From contig OU744723.1 of NCBI GenBank assembly GCA_916613615.1, positions 27,054,710 through 27,118,709 on the forward strand: a stretch of 64,000 nucleotides of DNA. Direction: 5' to 3'. The DNA comes from Steromphala cineraria. Taxonomy: Eukaryota > Mollusca > Gastropoda > Trochida > Trochidae. Shown here piece after piece: positions 22,090-34,405 of the stretch. A program made the translations under genes and the position numbers. The notes beneath the pieces are model-generated. The model was given only the letters and a program-made list of their open reading frames with translations, searched no databases and was not told where the DNA came from. Numbering within the stretch: the stretch's first letter is position 1; every line of letters starts with the position of its first letter.

Positions 22090-23105
22090 TTTAATCTATA
22101 TTTGCGCAGAATCCGCTTGTCGTCGCTTGCGACTAGTTTTCTTATTTTCATTATTTACACAATTTTGTGGAAGCTCTAGCGCAAAAACTACTAAAGCCAG
22201 TTGCATGAAACTTACAGCACTGATAGCATTGATACAGATGAAAAAAAATCTGACCTATCTACTTCGGTTTCCGGTCTACCGCCATTACAAATTCGAAAAT
22301 TTAACATGGGAAATTTTTTCAAAATGCACTTACAGACTTGAAATTTCACATGAAGATGCGCATTGACCTGCTGAACAAAAAAGTCAATCATGACAAATCT
22401 CTCAGTCACTTGACTTGGCGGCCATCTTGCTTTTAGTGCATTTTTGACCATTTCCGACCCCTACCACCTTTGAAAATCTTCTCCTCTGAAGATACTTGCA
22501 CCAGTGAGCTGAAATTTGCACAGTTTGTAGCTGAAGCATTGTTTTCTATATCTATCTCATTTCAGAGTCCTAGCTTTAATACTTTTGAAACTGTGACCTT
22601 TCAAAGTTGACCGAAAACGAAAAATCGCAAACTTCAAGGGCTCATAGCTCAAAAACCTAGCAGTGGAATTTCATCATTTTTGCATGAGAGCTAGACATGA
22701 ATAAGGTCTACAAGAATCAAGAATAAAATCGATCGCGAACAGTCATTTCCGGTTTTAACAGGGCTTCAAAAATTGAAATTTCGGATTCGGAAAATTTTAA
22801 CATGGGGAAATTTTTCAAAATGCACTTAGAGACTTGAAATTTCACACGAAGATGCGCATTGACCAGAGAAAGAAAAAAGGCAATCATGACGACTTCGTAG
22901 GTCACGTGGTTTAGGCGCCTTTTTGAATTTACTGTACGACCTTGCACATTTTAACCGGAAATGGACTGCCAAAAGGCTTCTAGAGCCTTGCACATTGCTT
23001 CAGACGATGTTTAATGACGGTCCAGCATTATGATACATTTAAATGAACCTTATGAATAAAACAGCGGTCTGAAGACCGTCAGAGTTGCCTGGGCAACCCT
23101 AGTTC
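22090..23105. repeat. Dispersed repeat family H, copy 2
   Basis: Shares the phrases GTCACGTGGTTT(G/A)GGCG, GCGCATTGACC and the opening and closing hairpin motifs with copy 1. Internally, TTTTTCAAAATGCACTTA occurs at ~22,316 and ~22,814, marking a ~500-bp tandem duplication. It closes with a GTCTGAAGACC palindrome and TTGCCTGGGCAACCC. Non-coding. Confidence 0.7.
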
Positions 23106-23379
23106 TTTTTATAGTTACTTCTGGATGGATATCGTTATGTTAAGAATAAGGCCAAAGAAGATACAATCTATTGGCGATAAGATATAGGTCATAACACTTC
23201 AAAGCGATGGTTCTTGGACCTACATATAAATGAAATGATAATGAAATAAGACCAAGGATCAATTGTTTAAAATACCATTTATCTCGTAAAAAATCGATTC
23301 TCTGTTTAAATCTTTCATCCAATCTCTCTTTGATTATGGTTGTAAGAAATGGGATAATAGTACGTTTGAACAAGCAGGA

Positions 23380-24045
23380 TTCACCTCACTTCCTGTTTAT
23401 CGAAATCATGGGCATTCGGGTTCCCTGAGTGTATTGCGCTGCGCTCGGACTGGCTACAAACACTTAAGTACAAATTTCAAACCCCTGCATTATTTTAATT
23501 ACTTGCTGTCATATCGCCAATTTCATAGAAAAAATGCAACGGTAATTTTGACTAAAACGACTAAACTAAAAATAAAGATTACACCCGATCGTTAATATTT
23601 CATTTTTTTCTTAGACTGAAGTAGCTTGGACCATGAACTAACCAAAATAAGGAGAGTATAATTCATACAAATAATGAAAAATTCTGTTCAAGTGGCTGAA
23701 TATTTTTAACCATAAACCTGCCTACATATAAGGAAGTCTAAATCTGCAAGCAAAACAAAATTTTCTTCTGACTATCGTATTATGCCTTACAACTTATTTA
23801 TGCAAATTAGAAAGATTCTTAGATGGTTAAGGCATATGAACTAAATTTTTTCCCGCCTTGCAAAATGGACGAAACATGCAAACGATATCAATATATTTGA
23901 GAGTATTTAATTTAATGATAAGTAAAATCGTCTGCAACGTTGCGACAAGTGTTCACTTCCCACAATCCTTTGCGCGACATTGCAAAATAATACGCCCCTT
24001 TCTATTTATAGCAACCTGACGCTTCGGGAAAGCTGCTTCTATTTT
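23380..24045. repeat. Dispersed repeat family I, copy 1
   Basis: Segments recur at 59,650-59,830 (direct), 60,785-61,200 (inverted) and 59,150-59,290 (inverted, matching 23,945-24,045). Marker phrases are AATTACTTGCTGTCATATC and AACCATAAACCTGCCTACAT. Non-coding. Confidence 0.75.
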
Positions 24046-24046
24046 T

Positions 24047-27000
24047 AGCTCACCTTTACAAAGTAAATGTGAGCTTATGTCGTGGCGCTTCGTCCGTCGT
24101 CCGTCTGTCCGTCCGTCCGTCCGTCTGTCCGTCTGTCCGTAAACTTTCAGGAAAAAGACTACTCCTCCTAAACGAATCCAGATATCATTCTGAAATTGTA
24201 GTATGTTATACCCATGGTGATTCCTCACAGAATCCAAGATGGCCGCCATGGCAGCCATATTGAATTTTCAATTAGATTTTACGAAAAAGACTACTCCTCC
24301 TAAACGAATGCAGATATCATTCTGAAATTGTAGTATGTTATACCCATGGTGATTCCTCACAGAAAGGTAGACGTTTCAGTTTTGAGAATCCAAGATGGCC
24401 GCTATGGCAGCCATATTGAATTTTCAATTAGATTTCATGAAAAGACTACTCTTTCTAAACCAATCTAGATATCATTCTGAAATTGTAGTATGTTATACCT
24501 ATGGTGATTCCGCACAGAAAGGTTGACGTTTCAGTTTTGAGAATCCAAAATGGCCGCCATGGCAGCCATATTGAATTTTCAATTAGATTTCATGAAAATG
24601 ACTACTTCTCCTAAACCAATCTAGATATCATTTTCATATTGTAGTATGTTATACCTATAGTGATTAATCCCACAAAGGTAGACGTTTCAGTTTTGAGAAT
24701 CCAAGATGGCCGCGATAGCAGCCATATTGACTTTTCAGCTGCAGATGACACATCATTATTACTAAATTTTAAGCTTTCACCAAGTGATCACTCGCACTAT
24801 ATAAATTCTCTAATTTGAACTTACTAATCATAATATTATCTTGAATATGGAATATTTAAGATTGTCATGCAAGTTGTTCTATATTTTTAAGTATTTCTAA
24901 AACATTAAGATGAAAGACAAACATAATTAGTTAATTTGTTTAAAATATTTATGGCAACTAGCTGCAAAAACCCAATGAAATAAAACATCATGTTGAATTT
25001 TAAACAATGGTATCTCCCTTATATTCCTTTAAATACCACACAAAAGGGGTCAACCAGAGTTTAGATATTCCTATGCTTTTCTTATACACATCCTAATACA
25101 GGCTGCTAGCATCACAGTCTCAGCTGCTAGTCTGTTGCATAATCAACCTGACCTGATATGGTAGAGCATTATGCTATATGGCCATGTGTATGCAATAAGA
25201 GTTATGGAAATTAGACTTGTATTCTCATGACAGTGATATGTTCTTTCTAAGAATAACAACTTACACAAAACTTTTCAACAATAAGCTTTGTGTTTAACAA
25301 TCTACATGATAAGTTGATGTGGAAAGAGTTATTTTGCATCAGGTTCCAGTTCCTGTGTTTTACTCATATTTGTACCGTTTCTATATCTAACAGAAGTTCT
25401 TCTTGACACAAAATCAATTTAGGACATAAGCTAACTATATTTTGTGAAATTATATATATTTTTCACAACAATTCATGTTCTCTCCCGTCAAGTCTTTTAA
25501 TACCACACATAAGGGCTTAGCCAGAGTTCAGGTTTACATGCTCAGCACACTAGGATGCTTCTCCAAATATACGTACACAAAGCCAAATACACAAATTGCT
25601 ACACTCTCCTTAAGGATCTGGGGCTAGCAGCCCTGCCTGCTTGTATATTGCATAATAATCCTGACCTAATTAATAAATAGAACATAATGGACTTTATGGA
25701 AAGTATATAAATTGTCTTTATGAAAAGTATACTTGTATTCTATTAATAGTAATACTTTTTACAAATAACAATTTAAACAAGTCAAGAATAAGCTTTTGTG
25801 TACAACAATCTGCACGATGAGTTAATATTAACAAGTCAAGAATCTGCTTTTATGTACAGTCATCTACATGATAAGTTAATAATAGAGGTATTTTGTATCA
25901 GGTTCCAGTTCCAATACCATGTGTTTGATAAATACCTGTAAAACTAAATGATAATTGTATCATGCTGAAGGGGTTCTGGGAACAACATGTCATCATAGAA
26001 GTCATTATTTTTCAATTAGATTTCAGGCCAAGTACTACTCCTATTAAATCAATTAAGATATCATTCTGAAAAGTGAGTATTTTTTTATATAGTGATTCCT
26101 GACAAAGACGCATTTATTTTATTATCAAGAATCCAAGATGGTCAATATGTCAATTATATTGAATTTTCAATTAGATTTCATGAAATTCATTGAAAAGAAT
26201 ACATTTCCTGATCAATCAAATCAATGTCATTATATTTGTATTGATACGCTTGTTGTAATATTTATCAACACTATAAATACAGTTACAAAAGAATGTATGA
26301 ATCATCTTTATCTGCGAACAGCCTGAAGCATGACTGTTTTAATAAATCCTTTTTAATAAAACATAAAATGATAAAAGTTGTTCACTCTATCAGTGGGTTA
26401 CATAATTCCTGACACTTCATATATGGCAAATAACATAGCCAGTGAGGGATAAATATAATTTTTTTAATCATCTATATCTGATTACGGTCTGAACAATGAT
26501 TATCTAGATAATTATAATTATCATTCAATTCAAACAAATCCTTTTCAAAAGCATTTAAAATGATTAAATTTGTTCACTCCCAACACTAACTGTTAGGTTT
26601 TTTACTCCTTTGTTCCCATGCAATTAATTTATTCCAAATTGAAAATTTTGGTTAATGAATAACAAATTATCTTTTTCTTTTTTGATATGCTAATAAAAGA
26701 TATCATTTAATATTCATCTTCAAAACTAATTGAACAGCTGTCTGAACAATTCTTTTTTTACAAAGTCTTTCTCACCAATTCTCTCTGTTAGTTAAGATAC
26801 TTCAATAAACATATTACTGAGTTGACCTCCAGATTGTTTCGATTGCAAACCTCTCTTCTACCCCCACCCCTTCTATCCCCCCTTTCCCTCCTCCCCTTTT
26901 TTCTCCTGTCCTTTCATTGCAAACCTCTCCTCTATCCCACATTCCTTCTAACTCCCCCCCCCCCCCTTTCCCCTCCTATCCTTCCAGCCCCTCTCCTGCA

Positions 27001-27691
27001 AGTCTCCTCTAAAGAGTATCTGTATTGCATATTGAAATGAGGGGAGGACACTCACTATATGGAATAACAGTAACTTACATAAGAGGATAAGTTACATAAG
27101 CTACATGCAGGTGCAAGAGGTCATCATAGGTCATCATATCTAGTAATTAGCATAAACCCCCATTTTGCTAGCCTATTCTGACCAATCAGATTGCACTAAC
27201 ATATGTCAAGATTTAAGATATTCAGAAATCTTCAGTTAGAATTACATGAGACATATCACTAGCTGAATTTGTGATTTGTGTCAGAGGGATATATTCCAAA
27301 TGTTTATGTGCATCATCTTTTTAGATCTTTGGAAGTTGAGAGTGTGACTAAATGAATACTCCTAAACCAATCAAGATATAATGAAATTAATACAGATGCC
27401 CACATAAAAGTAGCATTTTGAAGATTAAAAAGTCCAAGATGGTCACCAATTCAGCCATAGATATACAAAAAAGTTATACAAAAACCTACTGCTTGTTAAC
27501 AAATCATGATTATATCATTCTTGTATTAATGTTTGTTCAAGCTCTAGTGGTTTCCAACAGAAGAATAGCATTTTAAAAGATAAAAAAATTATGATGGCAG
27601 CCATAATCAATTATCATATAAAAGATAGTTACACAATTAAACCATTTTACCACATCATTCATTTTAAGGTGAGCTTCTGTACCCTCGGTAC
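24047..27691 (+). mobile_element. Helentron-like (pearl-type) element, family C copy 1
   Basis: Starts with AGCTCACCTT forming a hairpin with a nearby inverted copy (GTGAGCT), followed by a (GTCC)n microsatellite at about 24,090-24,140, four ~156-bp tandem units, then a ~2.9-kb unique-like tail. It ends with AAGGTGAGCT (27,666-27,675) and the hairpin GTACC-CTC-GGTAC (27,679-27,691) before a T-rich run. Subterminal inverted repeats, a tandem core and a 3' hairpin match descriptions of bivalve pearl and Helentron-associated non-autonomous elements. No Rep/helicase is present. A pyrimidine-rich stretch at 26,850-27,010 gives a spurious Pro-rich ORF. Confidence 0.7.
24140..24745. repeat. 156-bp minisatellite core, four units
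   Basis: Markers CCAAGATGGCCG or close variants at 24,234, 24,390, 24,544 and 24,701. Each unit contains ATGGCCGCCATGGC-type palindromic sequence. The same unit makes five copies at 39.56-40.32 kb. Confidence 0.9.
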
Positions 27692-27699
27692 TTTTATTT

Positions 27700-29190
27700 A
27701 ATTTTTATTTCACGAATAATAATCTGATTTCTGCTTCGGTTGTTCTTAATGATTTCTGAATATTCAGAGAATACATTAAACATACTTAGAAAATTGTCTA
27801 TATTATTAAAATTCTGATTATGGGACTTTAACTATCTTAACCGACACTAATCTGAAATACCTATAGATGTTCTTGTTGCTATTTTAACGAGGAGGCCTTC
27901 ATTACCTGGTTGTTTGTCGAAACTACCATGACTTAGAAAAATACGTATTCTTATGACAAGGAGGTGAGATTAAAACAGTATTTTACGGAAATGAATCCTA
28001 AATTGATAGAACAAACAGAAAAATTCTAAGTAAAAGTACCTGCTTCCATGATTAGCATCTAGTCATGTTTTTGTCTGTACCAGATATAAGTTTTACTGAA
28101 ACATAACGACATCTCTGACAACATAATGGCTGATTTACAAAATCTGGTTGACTATAAAGTTGTCCAGTTGTGTCTAGTTGTTCCTTATTTGATTGTGAAA
28201 TATAAATATATCGAGCGAATGACATGTTGCTTCATGTTATGTAGTAGAGCATGTGATAAACATATAAAAAAAATGTATCTTAATGATTTTTTTCTGTCTT
28301 TTAGGAATTCAGGCTTCTTTTATCTCGGCTGTTCGATTATTTTAAAGGGTAGAGGCCATGTTACACATCATATGTCAACCATGAAAAGTGTTGTTGTAAG
28401 CGTTCTGTCTTTTGGGAATTCTGTCTTTTGAGAGATACCATACAATACAGTTTGAAAATTTGTTATACCTTTATATATATAGTTTCTCATGAATGCATTT
28501 GACTGTATTTTGACCATGTTCACTTTGACCATGGGAACCAAAAAATATGCTAATGAAAAAACTTATAATACAGATGAATTTATCCTCTCAATTGTCGCCA
28601 TTATTAAAAAGCACCAATTCCGCTAAGGTACCTTGTACAAATTGTATAGGATGACATGAATTTCAATAGTCAAAGTGTTATTTGATCAAGAAGTATCGAC
28701 TGTTGTAGGAGGGCATCATCTTAGAGTCAATCAACGTTGTATAACAACACGAGGAAGGTTTGAAGATCTGATAACGATCGAAAACCGGAAAATGACACGC
28801 ATCAATCAGTCAACCGTCATGTTGGAATTTTATCTATAGCAGTAGGAATGACAGTTTCGAATTGATTATTTTTCATAGTTTATAAACGAGAATTCATGTA
28901 AATTGAAGGTGTAAAATTGGCTTACACAAATTTTATGACCCTTACAATATTTTTATTGAAAACAAGAAATCATCATATAATCAGCATTTGGGATTGGATG
29001 AATGCGATGTTTTGACTTCATCTGCTGCCTGACTTACATCATTTTCGATAATCCGGAGTTTACGTTCCGATGATATCTCCACTAACCTCTGGAACCAATA
29101 TGGGCTCAATGCGATTCACAAATTACCTGCCCTTAGTGGCTTCTTTCATGACACACCCCCGCTTAGTCGATAAACAGAAATGACTTCCAA
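27700..29190. other. Intergenic, no gene recognised
   Basis: AT-rich. A 101-codon plus-strand frame at 28,126-28,431 shows no motif. The string TTTTGGGAATTCTGTCTTTT near 28,415 matches the complement of a string near 17,080, so it is probably a short dispersed repeat. Confidence 0.4.
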
Positions 29191-29199
29191 AGAGATAGA

Positions 29200-31590
29200 T
29201 AGACACCTTGACTAGTGTGGTGACCCAATGACTGCTAATAAGGGTCACAGGGGCCACGCCCTTAAAACCTATTGCCATCTTCTTCTCCAGAAGCATAAGA
29301 ACCAGAAAACTAAAACTTGTGTGTACATACCCCTTGACTTATGAAGATTGTGAGTTGTAGATTTGGTGACCCTTTGGTCCAAAATAAGGGCTACAGGGGC
29401 CACGCCCTTAAAAACTTTTTTCATCTTCCTACCCAGAAGCCTAAGTCATATAAAGCTGAAACTTTGTGTATAGACTCCTTGACTAGTCAGGATTATAAAC
29501 AGTATGGTTGGTGGCCCTGTGGCCCCTTAAAAGGGCCGGAGGGGCACGCCCTGTAAAACCTATTTTCATCTTCTTCTCCAGAACATAAACCCTAGAAAGT
29601 TGAATTCATGTTTACAGACTCTGTGACTTGTGAGTATTGAAATAATAACAAGGACCAATAGGGCCACGCCCTTAAAACCCATTTCGTTTCCGAAGTATAT
29701 CTCTAAAACCATGTGACCAATCATCACCAAACTTGGTATACTGTCTCTCCATATCATGTAGATGTGCCTTTTGGAGGTTATTGATTTCTTAAATCTTTTT
29801 AATTTTATTTCCATGGAAACAATTTGGACTTAGTCTTTTTCAAGGGTAGGGTTCGTTTCTTGATCAGATCTCTAAACTATGTGCCCGATCGTCACCAAAC
29901 TTGGTATATTGTCCCTCCATATCATGTAGATGTGCCTTTTGGAGGTTTAAGATTTAAAACAAATTATTTTGTTTATTTCCATGTAACAATTTGGACTGAG
30001 TCTTTTTTAAAGGATAGTGTTTGTTCCCAGAGCAGATCTCATTAATGGTGCTTTATGATAGTATTGTTTAGAGGTTTGGAGCATTTGAGGAAGGGGGAGA
30101 CATCTGTTTTTACGGGTAAAACCACTTTCTAGTTTCATCTTCTTATCCGGAAGCCTAAGACATAGAAAGCTGAAACCTTGTGTATAGACTCCTTGACTAG
30201 TTAGGACTATAAATAATATCCTTGGTGGCATTGCGGCCCTTAATAAGGGACACAGTGGCCACACACTTAAAACCTATTTTCATCTTCTTCTCCAGAAGCA
30301 TAAGGCCAAGTAAGTTGAAAGCTTTGTACAGACTCCTTGTTTACTGAGGATTATAAACTGTAGCTGTTTGACCCTGTGGCTCCTTAAAACATATGTTCAT
30401 CTTCTTCTCCAGACGCATATGGCCTAGAAAGCTTTGGTGACCCCGTTGCCTAAAAAGGGGCAAGAGGGGCCAGGCCCTTAATGCTTATTTTCATCTTCAT
30501 ATCCAGGAACCTACGGCTTGGAATGCTGAAATCTTGTGTAAAGACTCCTTGACTATTGAGGATTTAAATTGTAGCTTTGGTGGCCTTTTAATATCTAATT
30601 AGGGCCACAGGGGCCACAGCCTTCAAAGCATTTTTTATCTTCTTCTACGGAAACATAAGACCTAGTAAACTGAAACCCTTGTTCAGAGTCCTTGACTAGT
30701 GAGGATTACAATCTGTAGTTTTGTTGTCCTGTGGCCCCTTTTAAGGGCCGGAGTGGCCATGCCCTTAAAACCTATTTTTATCTTCTTCTCCAGAAGCATT
30801 AACACTGGAAAGCTGAATTCAGATTTACAGACTCCTTGACTATTGAGGATTGATATTTATAAGCATTGTGACCAAATGACACTTACAATGGCCAGAAGGG
30901 CCACTTCCTTAAAACCTATTTTCCCTTTTCTCTCCGGAAGCAAAAGGACTAGAAAGCTAAACCCTCTGTACATACTCTTGACAAGTGAAACCTTATGAAT
31001 TGTAGTTTTGATGACTTTGTGGACCCAAATAAGGGCCACAGGTGCCACACCCTTAAAACCTTTTTTCATTTTCTTATGCAGAAGCCTAAGTGCTTAAAAA
31101 CTGAAACCTTGTGAATAGACAGCTTGGCTAGTGAGGATTATAAATTGTAGCAATAGTTGCTTTGTGACTCCCAATAAGGGACACAGGGAGCACATACTTA
31201 AAACCTATTTTCGTCTTCTCCTACAGAAGCATAGGCTAATTTGGCTGAAACATTTTGTTAAGACCCCTTAACTAGTGAGGATTATAAGTTGTAGCTTAAG
31301 TTGCCCTGTTGCTGACAATAAGGGCCACAGCAGCGTTATCCTCAAACCTATTTTCATATTGTTTTCCAGAGGATAAGGCCTAACAAGCTGAATTCATGTT
31401 TACAAGCTCCGTGACTAGTGAGGATTGAAATTTATAAGTTTGGTAACCCCATGACCCCTAATAAGGATCACAGGGGCAACACCCTTAAAACTTATTTTCA
31501 TCTCCTTCTCCAGGAGCATATAGGCCCAGAAAGCTGAAACCATATGTACAGAATCCTTGACAAGTGAGCATTATTATGTACAGATTGGGT
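29200..31590. repeat. Diverged tandem array, family D, about 147-bp unit
   Basis: Roughly 14 degenerate units, each with a CATCTTCTTCTCCAGAAGC-like box, an AGACTCCTTGACTAGTGAGG-like box and AAGGGCCACAGGGGCCACGC. Box spacing is about 145-150 bp. It is related to the cleaner 145-bp arrays at 47.2 and 50.4 kb. Element ends were not recognised. It lies directly upstream of the first recognised exon of the nSTAND gene. Confidence 0.75.
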
Positions 31591-31673
31591 TGTTTTGGAC
31601 TTGGCCCCTCATAAGCACTTTTCAAATACTTGTGCATCTCTATTGGTGTCAAGGGATAGATTAAATTTTTCAG

Positions 31674-32051
31674 AGTCTTCAGAAAACATGTCTGATGTGG
31701 AGTCCTCCTGTTTAGACGATGCTGATGGTGATGAATACAACACTTGTGATGAAGACGATGATGAATACCGCACATGTGATGAAAATGATGAAGAGTGTAG
31801 GGTTGATGAAGCAGCCAACTCCTCAAGTGATGAGGGAAGAGATTGGACATATTATTACCATACAAGTGATGAAGATGAAGATGAAGATGTGATGTCTCCT
31901 GCTTCCCGAGCAGCTCCTCAAAATGAAGACGGTGGAAGAAACGAGGAAAAGGCAGAAGAAAAGGGAGAAGAGGAGTTGGATGTTCTTGGAGCAGCGCCTG
32001 TGATAGCTGTGAGGAAAGAGACACATCATCTACACACTGGGAGTGTTTCAG
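31674..32051 (+). CDS. nSTAND-ankyrin gene, N-terminal acidic exon
   Basis: An exon between acceptor TTTTTCAG (ending 31,673) and donor CAG|GTATGG (after 32,051). The reading frame includes ATG at 31,688 with A at -3, the likely start if upstream sequence is UTR. It encodes a strongly acidic segment (runs such as DEDDDEYRTCDEND and SDEDEDEDV) with regularly spaced T-C-D/E repeats, then a Glu/Lys-rich part ending HTGSVSG. No known domain; it resembles a disordered linker. Both exon boundaries are phase 1, as are the exons that follow, which is the main reason for linking it to the ATPase exon at 42 kb. The link needs transcript evidence. Confidence 0.65.
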
Positions 32052-32168
32052 GTATGGTCTGGATAACGTCTTTGTCAAACTATGCATTTAGTTAAGTCAA
32101 ACATTGATACAAAAAGTTTGGCAATAAGTATTCAAATGACATATTGCATCATCATTCTGTTCAAGCAG

Positions 32169-32294
32169 GACTTGGTCAGTGCGTGCAGGAGATGCTCCAG
32201 TCATGTGACCTCCCACACAATCAGCTGGTACCAACATCCAGTAGCAAACAAGCTGAGGACTCCTTGGCAATAGCATCTGGAAGCGCTTTGGCTG
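32169..32294 (+). CDS. Possible small exon of the nSTAND-ankyrin gene
   Basis: Acceptor TTCAAGCAG precedes 32,169 and the frame is phase 1. It encodes LGQCVQEMLQSCDLPHNQLV followed by a Ser/Ala-rich stretch and could end at GCTG|GTACAA (32,294), again phase 1. Joining it between the acidic exon and the 32,619 exon keeps the frame open. The donor is a poor match to consensus, so it may be a skipped or spurious exon. Confidence 0.35.
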
Positions 32295-32618
32295 GTACAA
32301 CAGAAATTATACCTTTTGCCATTTACTTTAGTGGCACATGGATAATAAAAATATGCTAAAGATTTAAATCTATACTGCATTATGGATTTCAGTATGACAA
32401 AATGTTTGAATTACATTTGGAAGTTCAAAGTTAAAGGATAATATTAACAGTGCTCTCGGTTGGACCTTGTCTGTCTTTCGGTGTTAAGTCTCCTTATAAA
32501 TTCGTTATATAGCTTGGTGTTAAGTGTAGACAATTCATCTGTGACAGAAAATGGTCTAAGTGCACATAAACTAAGGTTAATTAATGTATCTATAGTTTTC
32601 CTTTATTAATTCCAAAAG

Positions 32619-32801
32619 GTGTCTCCCAGACTATACTGAATGTCCAGCTGAATTTGACACAACAACAGTTTAGAGATGTCACCGTGGAGAAGGCGGGTCA
32701 AATCAACCAATCGTTTGGAGGCAGTCAGACCATCAGTAGAACAGCAACCATTCGTGAAGAACAGACAGGCGGAGATCTCAGTAAATCCGACAAGATCATG
32801 A
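32619..32801 (+). CDS. nSTAND-ankyrin gene, Q/G/N-rich motif exon
   Basis: Acceptor CCAAAAG (ending 32,618) and strong donor A|GTAAGT (32,802). Phase 1 at both ends, so it joins exactly to the acidic exon (G|GT gives Gly) and to the ATPase exon (A|AG gives Lys). The 61-residue segment contains LNVQLNLTQQQF, then VEKAGQINQSFGGSQTISRT, then a charged tail. The Gln/Gly/Asn-rich Q-I-N-Q-S-F-G-G-S-Q-T-I core resembles the kind of short beta-prone motif found ahead of NTPase domains in some STAND signalling proteins; that comparison is inference. No annotated domain is recognised. Confidence 0.65.
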
Positions 32802-34069
32802 GTAAGTTATATGTTTTCATACAGAACATTAACATAAATCAATGGCAAATATATAGAGGTTATTATATGAGTGTGTATGACATACCGTGTTTACGACACT
32901 GGTGGCTAAATATAAGAATACTGCCGTCCTCTACCATTTAGGCACGAGTGTCTTAAACACAGTTTGTCATTGGCACTTACATACATACCTCTCAACGGCG
33001 ATTAGATGTTGTCCCATAACTAAAACAAGAAGCACGTGTTGATTTTCATCCAAAGTATCATTCCTTGTTTGTTCTGTCTCACGAATTAATTTTCCAAATG
33101 GTGACTGTTTACGTATGGTGATAATACTTCCAATTGAAATATTGAAAAAAAAATAACAGGTCCACCTAAAAATACTTCGATAAAATTAGAAGTTTGCAAG
33201 AAATTTACTCGATACAAGAAGCCATGTTTTAGCTGTACTCCTTGCACAGAATATAGAACCCGCTTCAAAGCCTTCGGTGATTTCATGTCGGAAAAAATTA
33301 TGCTTTGAGTTTTGATATAAATTTCATTATTGATTTAGGGGCCCCTCTGTATATCGAGGGACAATCTTAATGTCTCTAAACAGTGTAAATTCAGATACGT
33401 TTTAAAATAAATGATGACAACACTCAAAATAAATATCAAAATAAAATTCCAGACGTTCTTCTGTCGGTAAAATTCAAGTCAAGTTTAGATTTCAAGCCTA
33501 TAAATATTAAAATGTAAAAACATGTGTTTTTAAGTATATTAGGAGGCATCAAGAAGGCCACTGGTGTCACAGGAAATTGAGAATAAACAAATATAATTTT
33601 AAAACAATCAATAATCAACTACCTACTCCTCAACTAACCTTTAATCTGAATGATCATTTGGTAAGAGATCATGTGACGCCATTATCTATCTGCATAATAC
33701 GTTCTGATTGGATAAGACACATGGATTTCCCCATAAGGGCCAATAATATTACCTGTTACATTGTTATTCTTAGACACGATGGAACCACGCAATGCATCGG
33801 ACAATTTCTCGCTGTGAGAAATGATTTTATTATTGATTTAGATCTATGATGTGCTTACAGACTGTAACTGCACATTTATCTGGTCACATTGATATTTTGG
33901 GCTTTTATGTGACCATACTTTTGTTACACTTGTTTAATACTTCATCGAACCAAGAAAGACTATGATTTGAACTACAAATAATTATTATATGATTGGCGGT
34001 GAAATACCGAGATCTATCAATGACAGTAAACCGTGTTATCAGTCACTAGTGACAATAACAATGGAACGT

Positions 34070-34095
34070 GTTATCAGTCACTAGTGACTGATAAC
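34070..34095. repeat. Perfect 26-bp palindrome
   Basis: Half-site GTTATCAGTCACT with its exact complement. A degraded copy (TTATCAGTCACTAGTGACAA) lies at 34,035. TGACGTCA motifs follow at ~34,107 and ~34,146. Confidence 0.9.
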
Positions 34096-34251
34096 AACAA
34101 TGACCTGACGTCATCGAACAATGCTCTGACGCAATGACACGGTCATGACGTCATATTGTTGCTTTGGCGACGGGCTCTCTGTTGATCCGACTCAACGTAA
34201 ATGCACTTCAATTTTGTTGGAAATACAACGATAAAATCATAAAATAAATAG

Positions 34252-34405
34252 AAAATTTGTGTTTTCTTGACAAATACTATGTTTCTCTCATCTCGTGAGG
34301 CAGAAAAGTTACATATTTTCACTCGTGGCTGCGCCACTTGTGAAAATAAAAACTTTCTTCCTCACTCGATGAGATAAACATGGTATTTGTCAAGAAAACA
34401 CAAAT
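34252..34405. repeat. Long hairpin (a), ~72-bp arms
   Basis: The left arm (TTTGTGTTTTCTTGACAAAT...) pairs with the right arm (...ATTTGTCAAGAAAACACAAA) at roughly 85% identity; the loop region is CGTGG-CTGCG-CCACTTG. A diverged left arm of the same family lies at 55,389-55,430. Confidence 0.85.

Noticed and set aside
24069..24263. ORFs in both strands over the GTCC tract and 156-bp units (also 39,398-39,691)
   Set aside because: Products are SVCPSVRPS-like microsatellite translation followed by repeat-unit translation.
26822..27040. Pro/Leu-rich 72-codon ORF
   Set aside because: Pyrimidine-tract translation inside a Helentron-like element; no splice or start evidence.
31485..32087. 200-codon minus-strand His/Leu-rich ORF
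   Set aside because: Exact antisense of the acidic exon; the plus frame has splice signals and phase agreement, the minus frame has neither.
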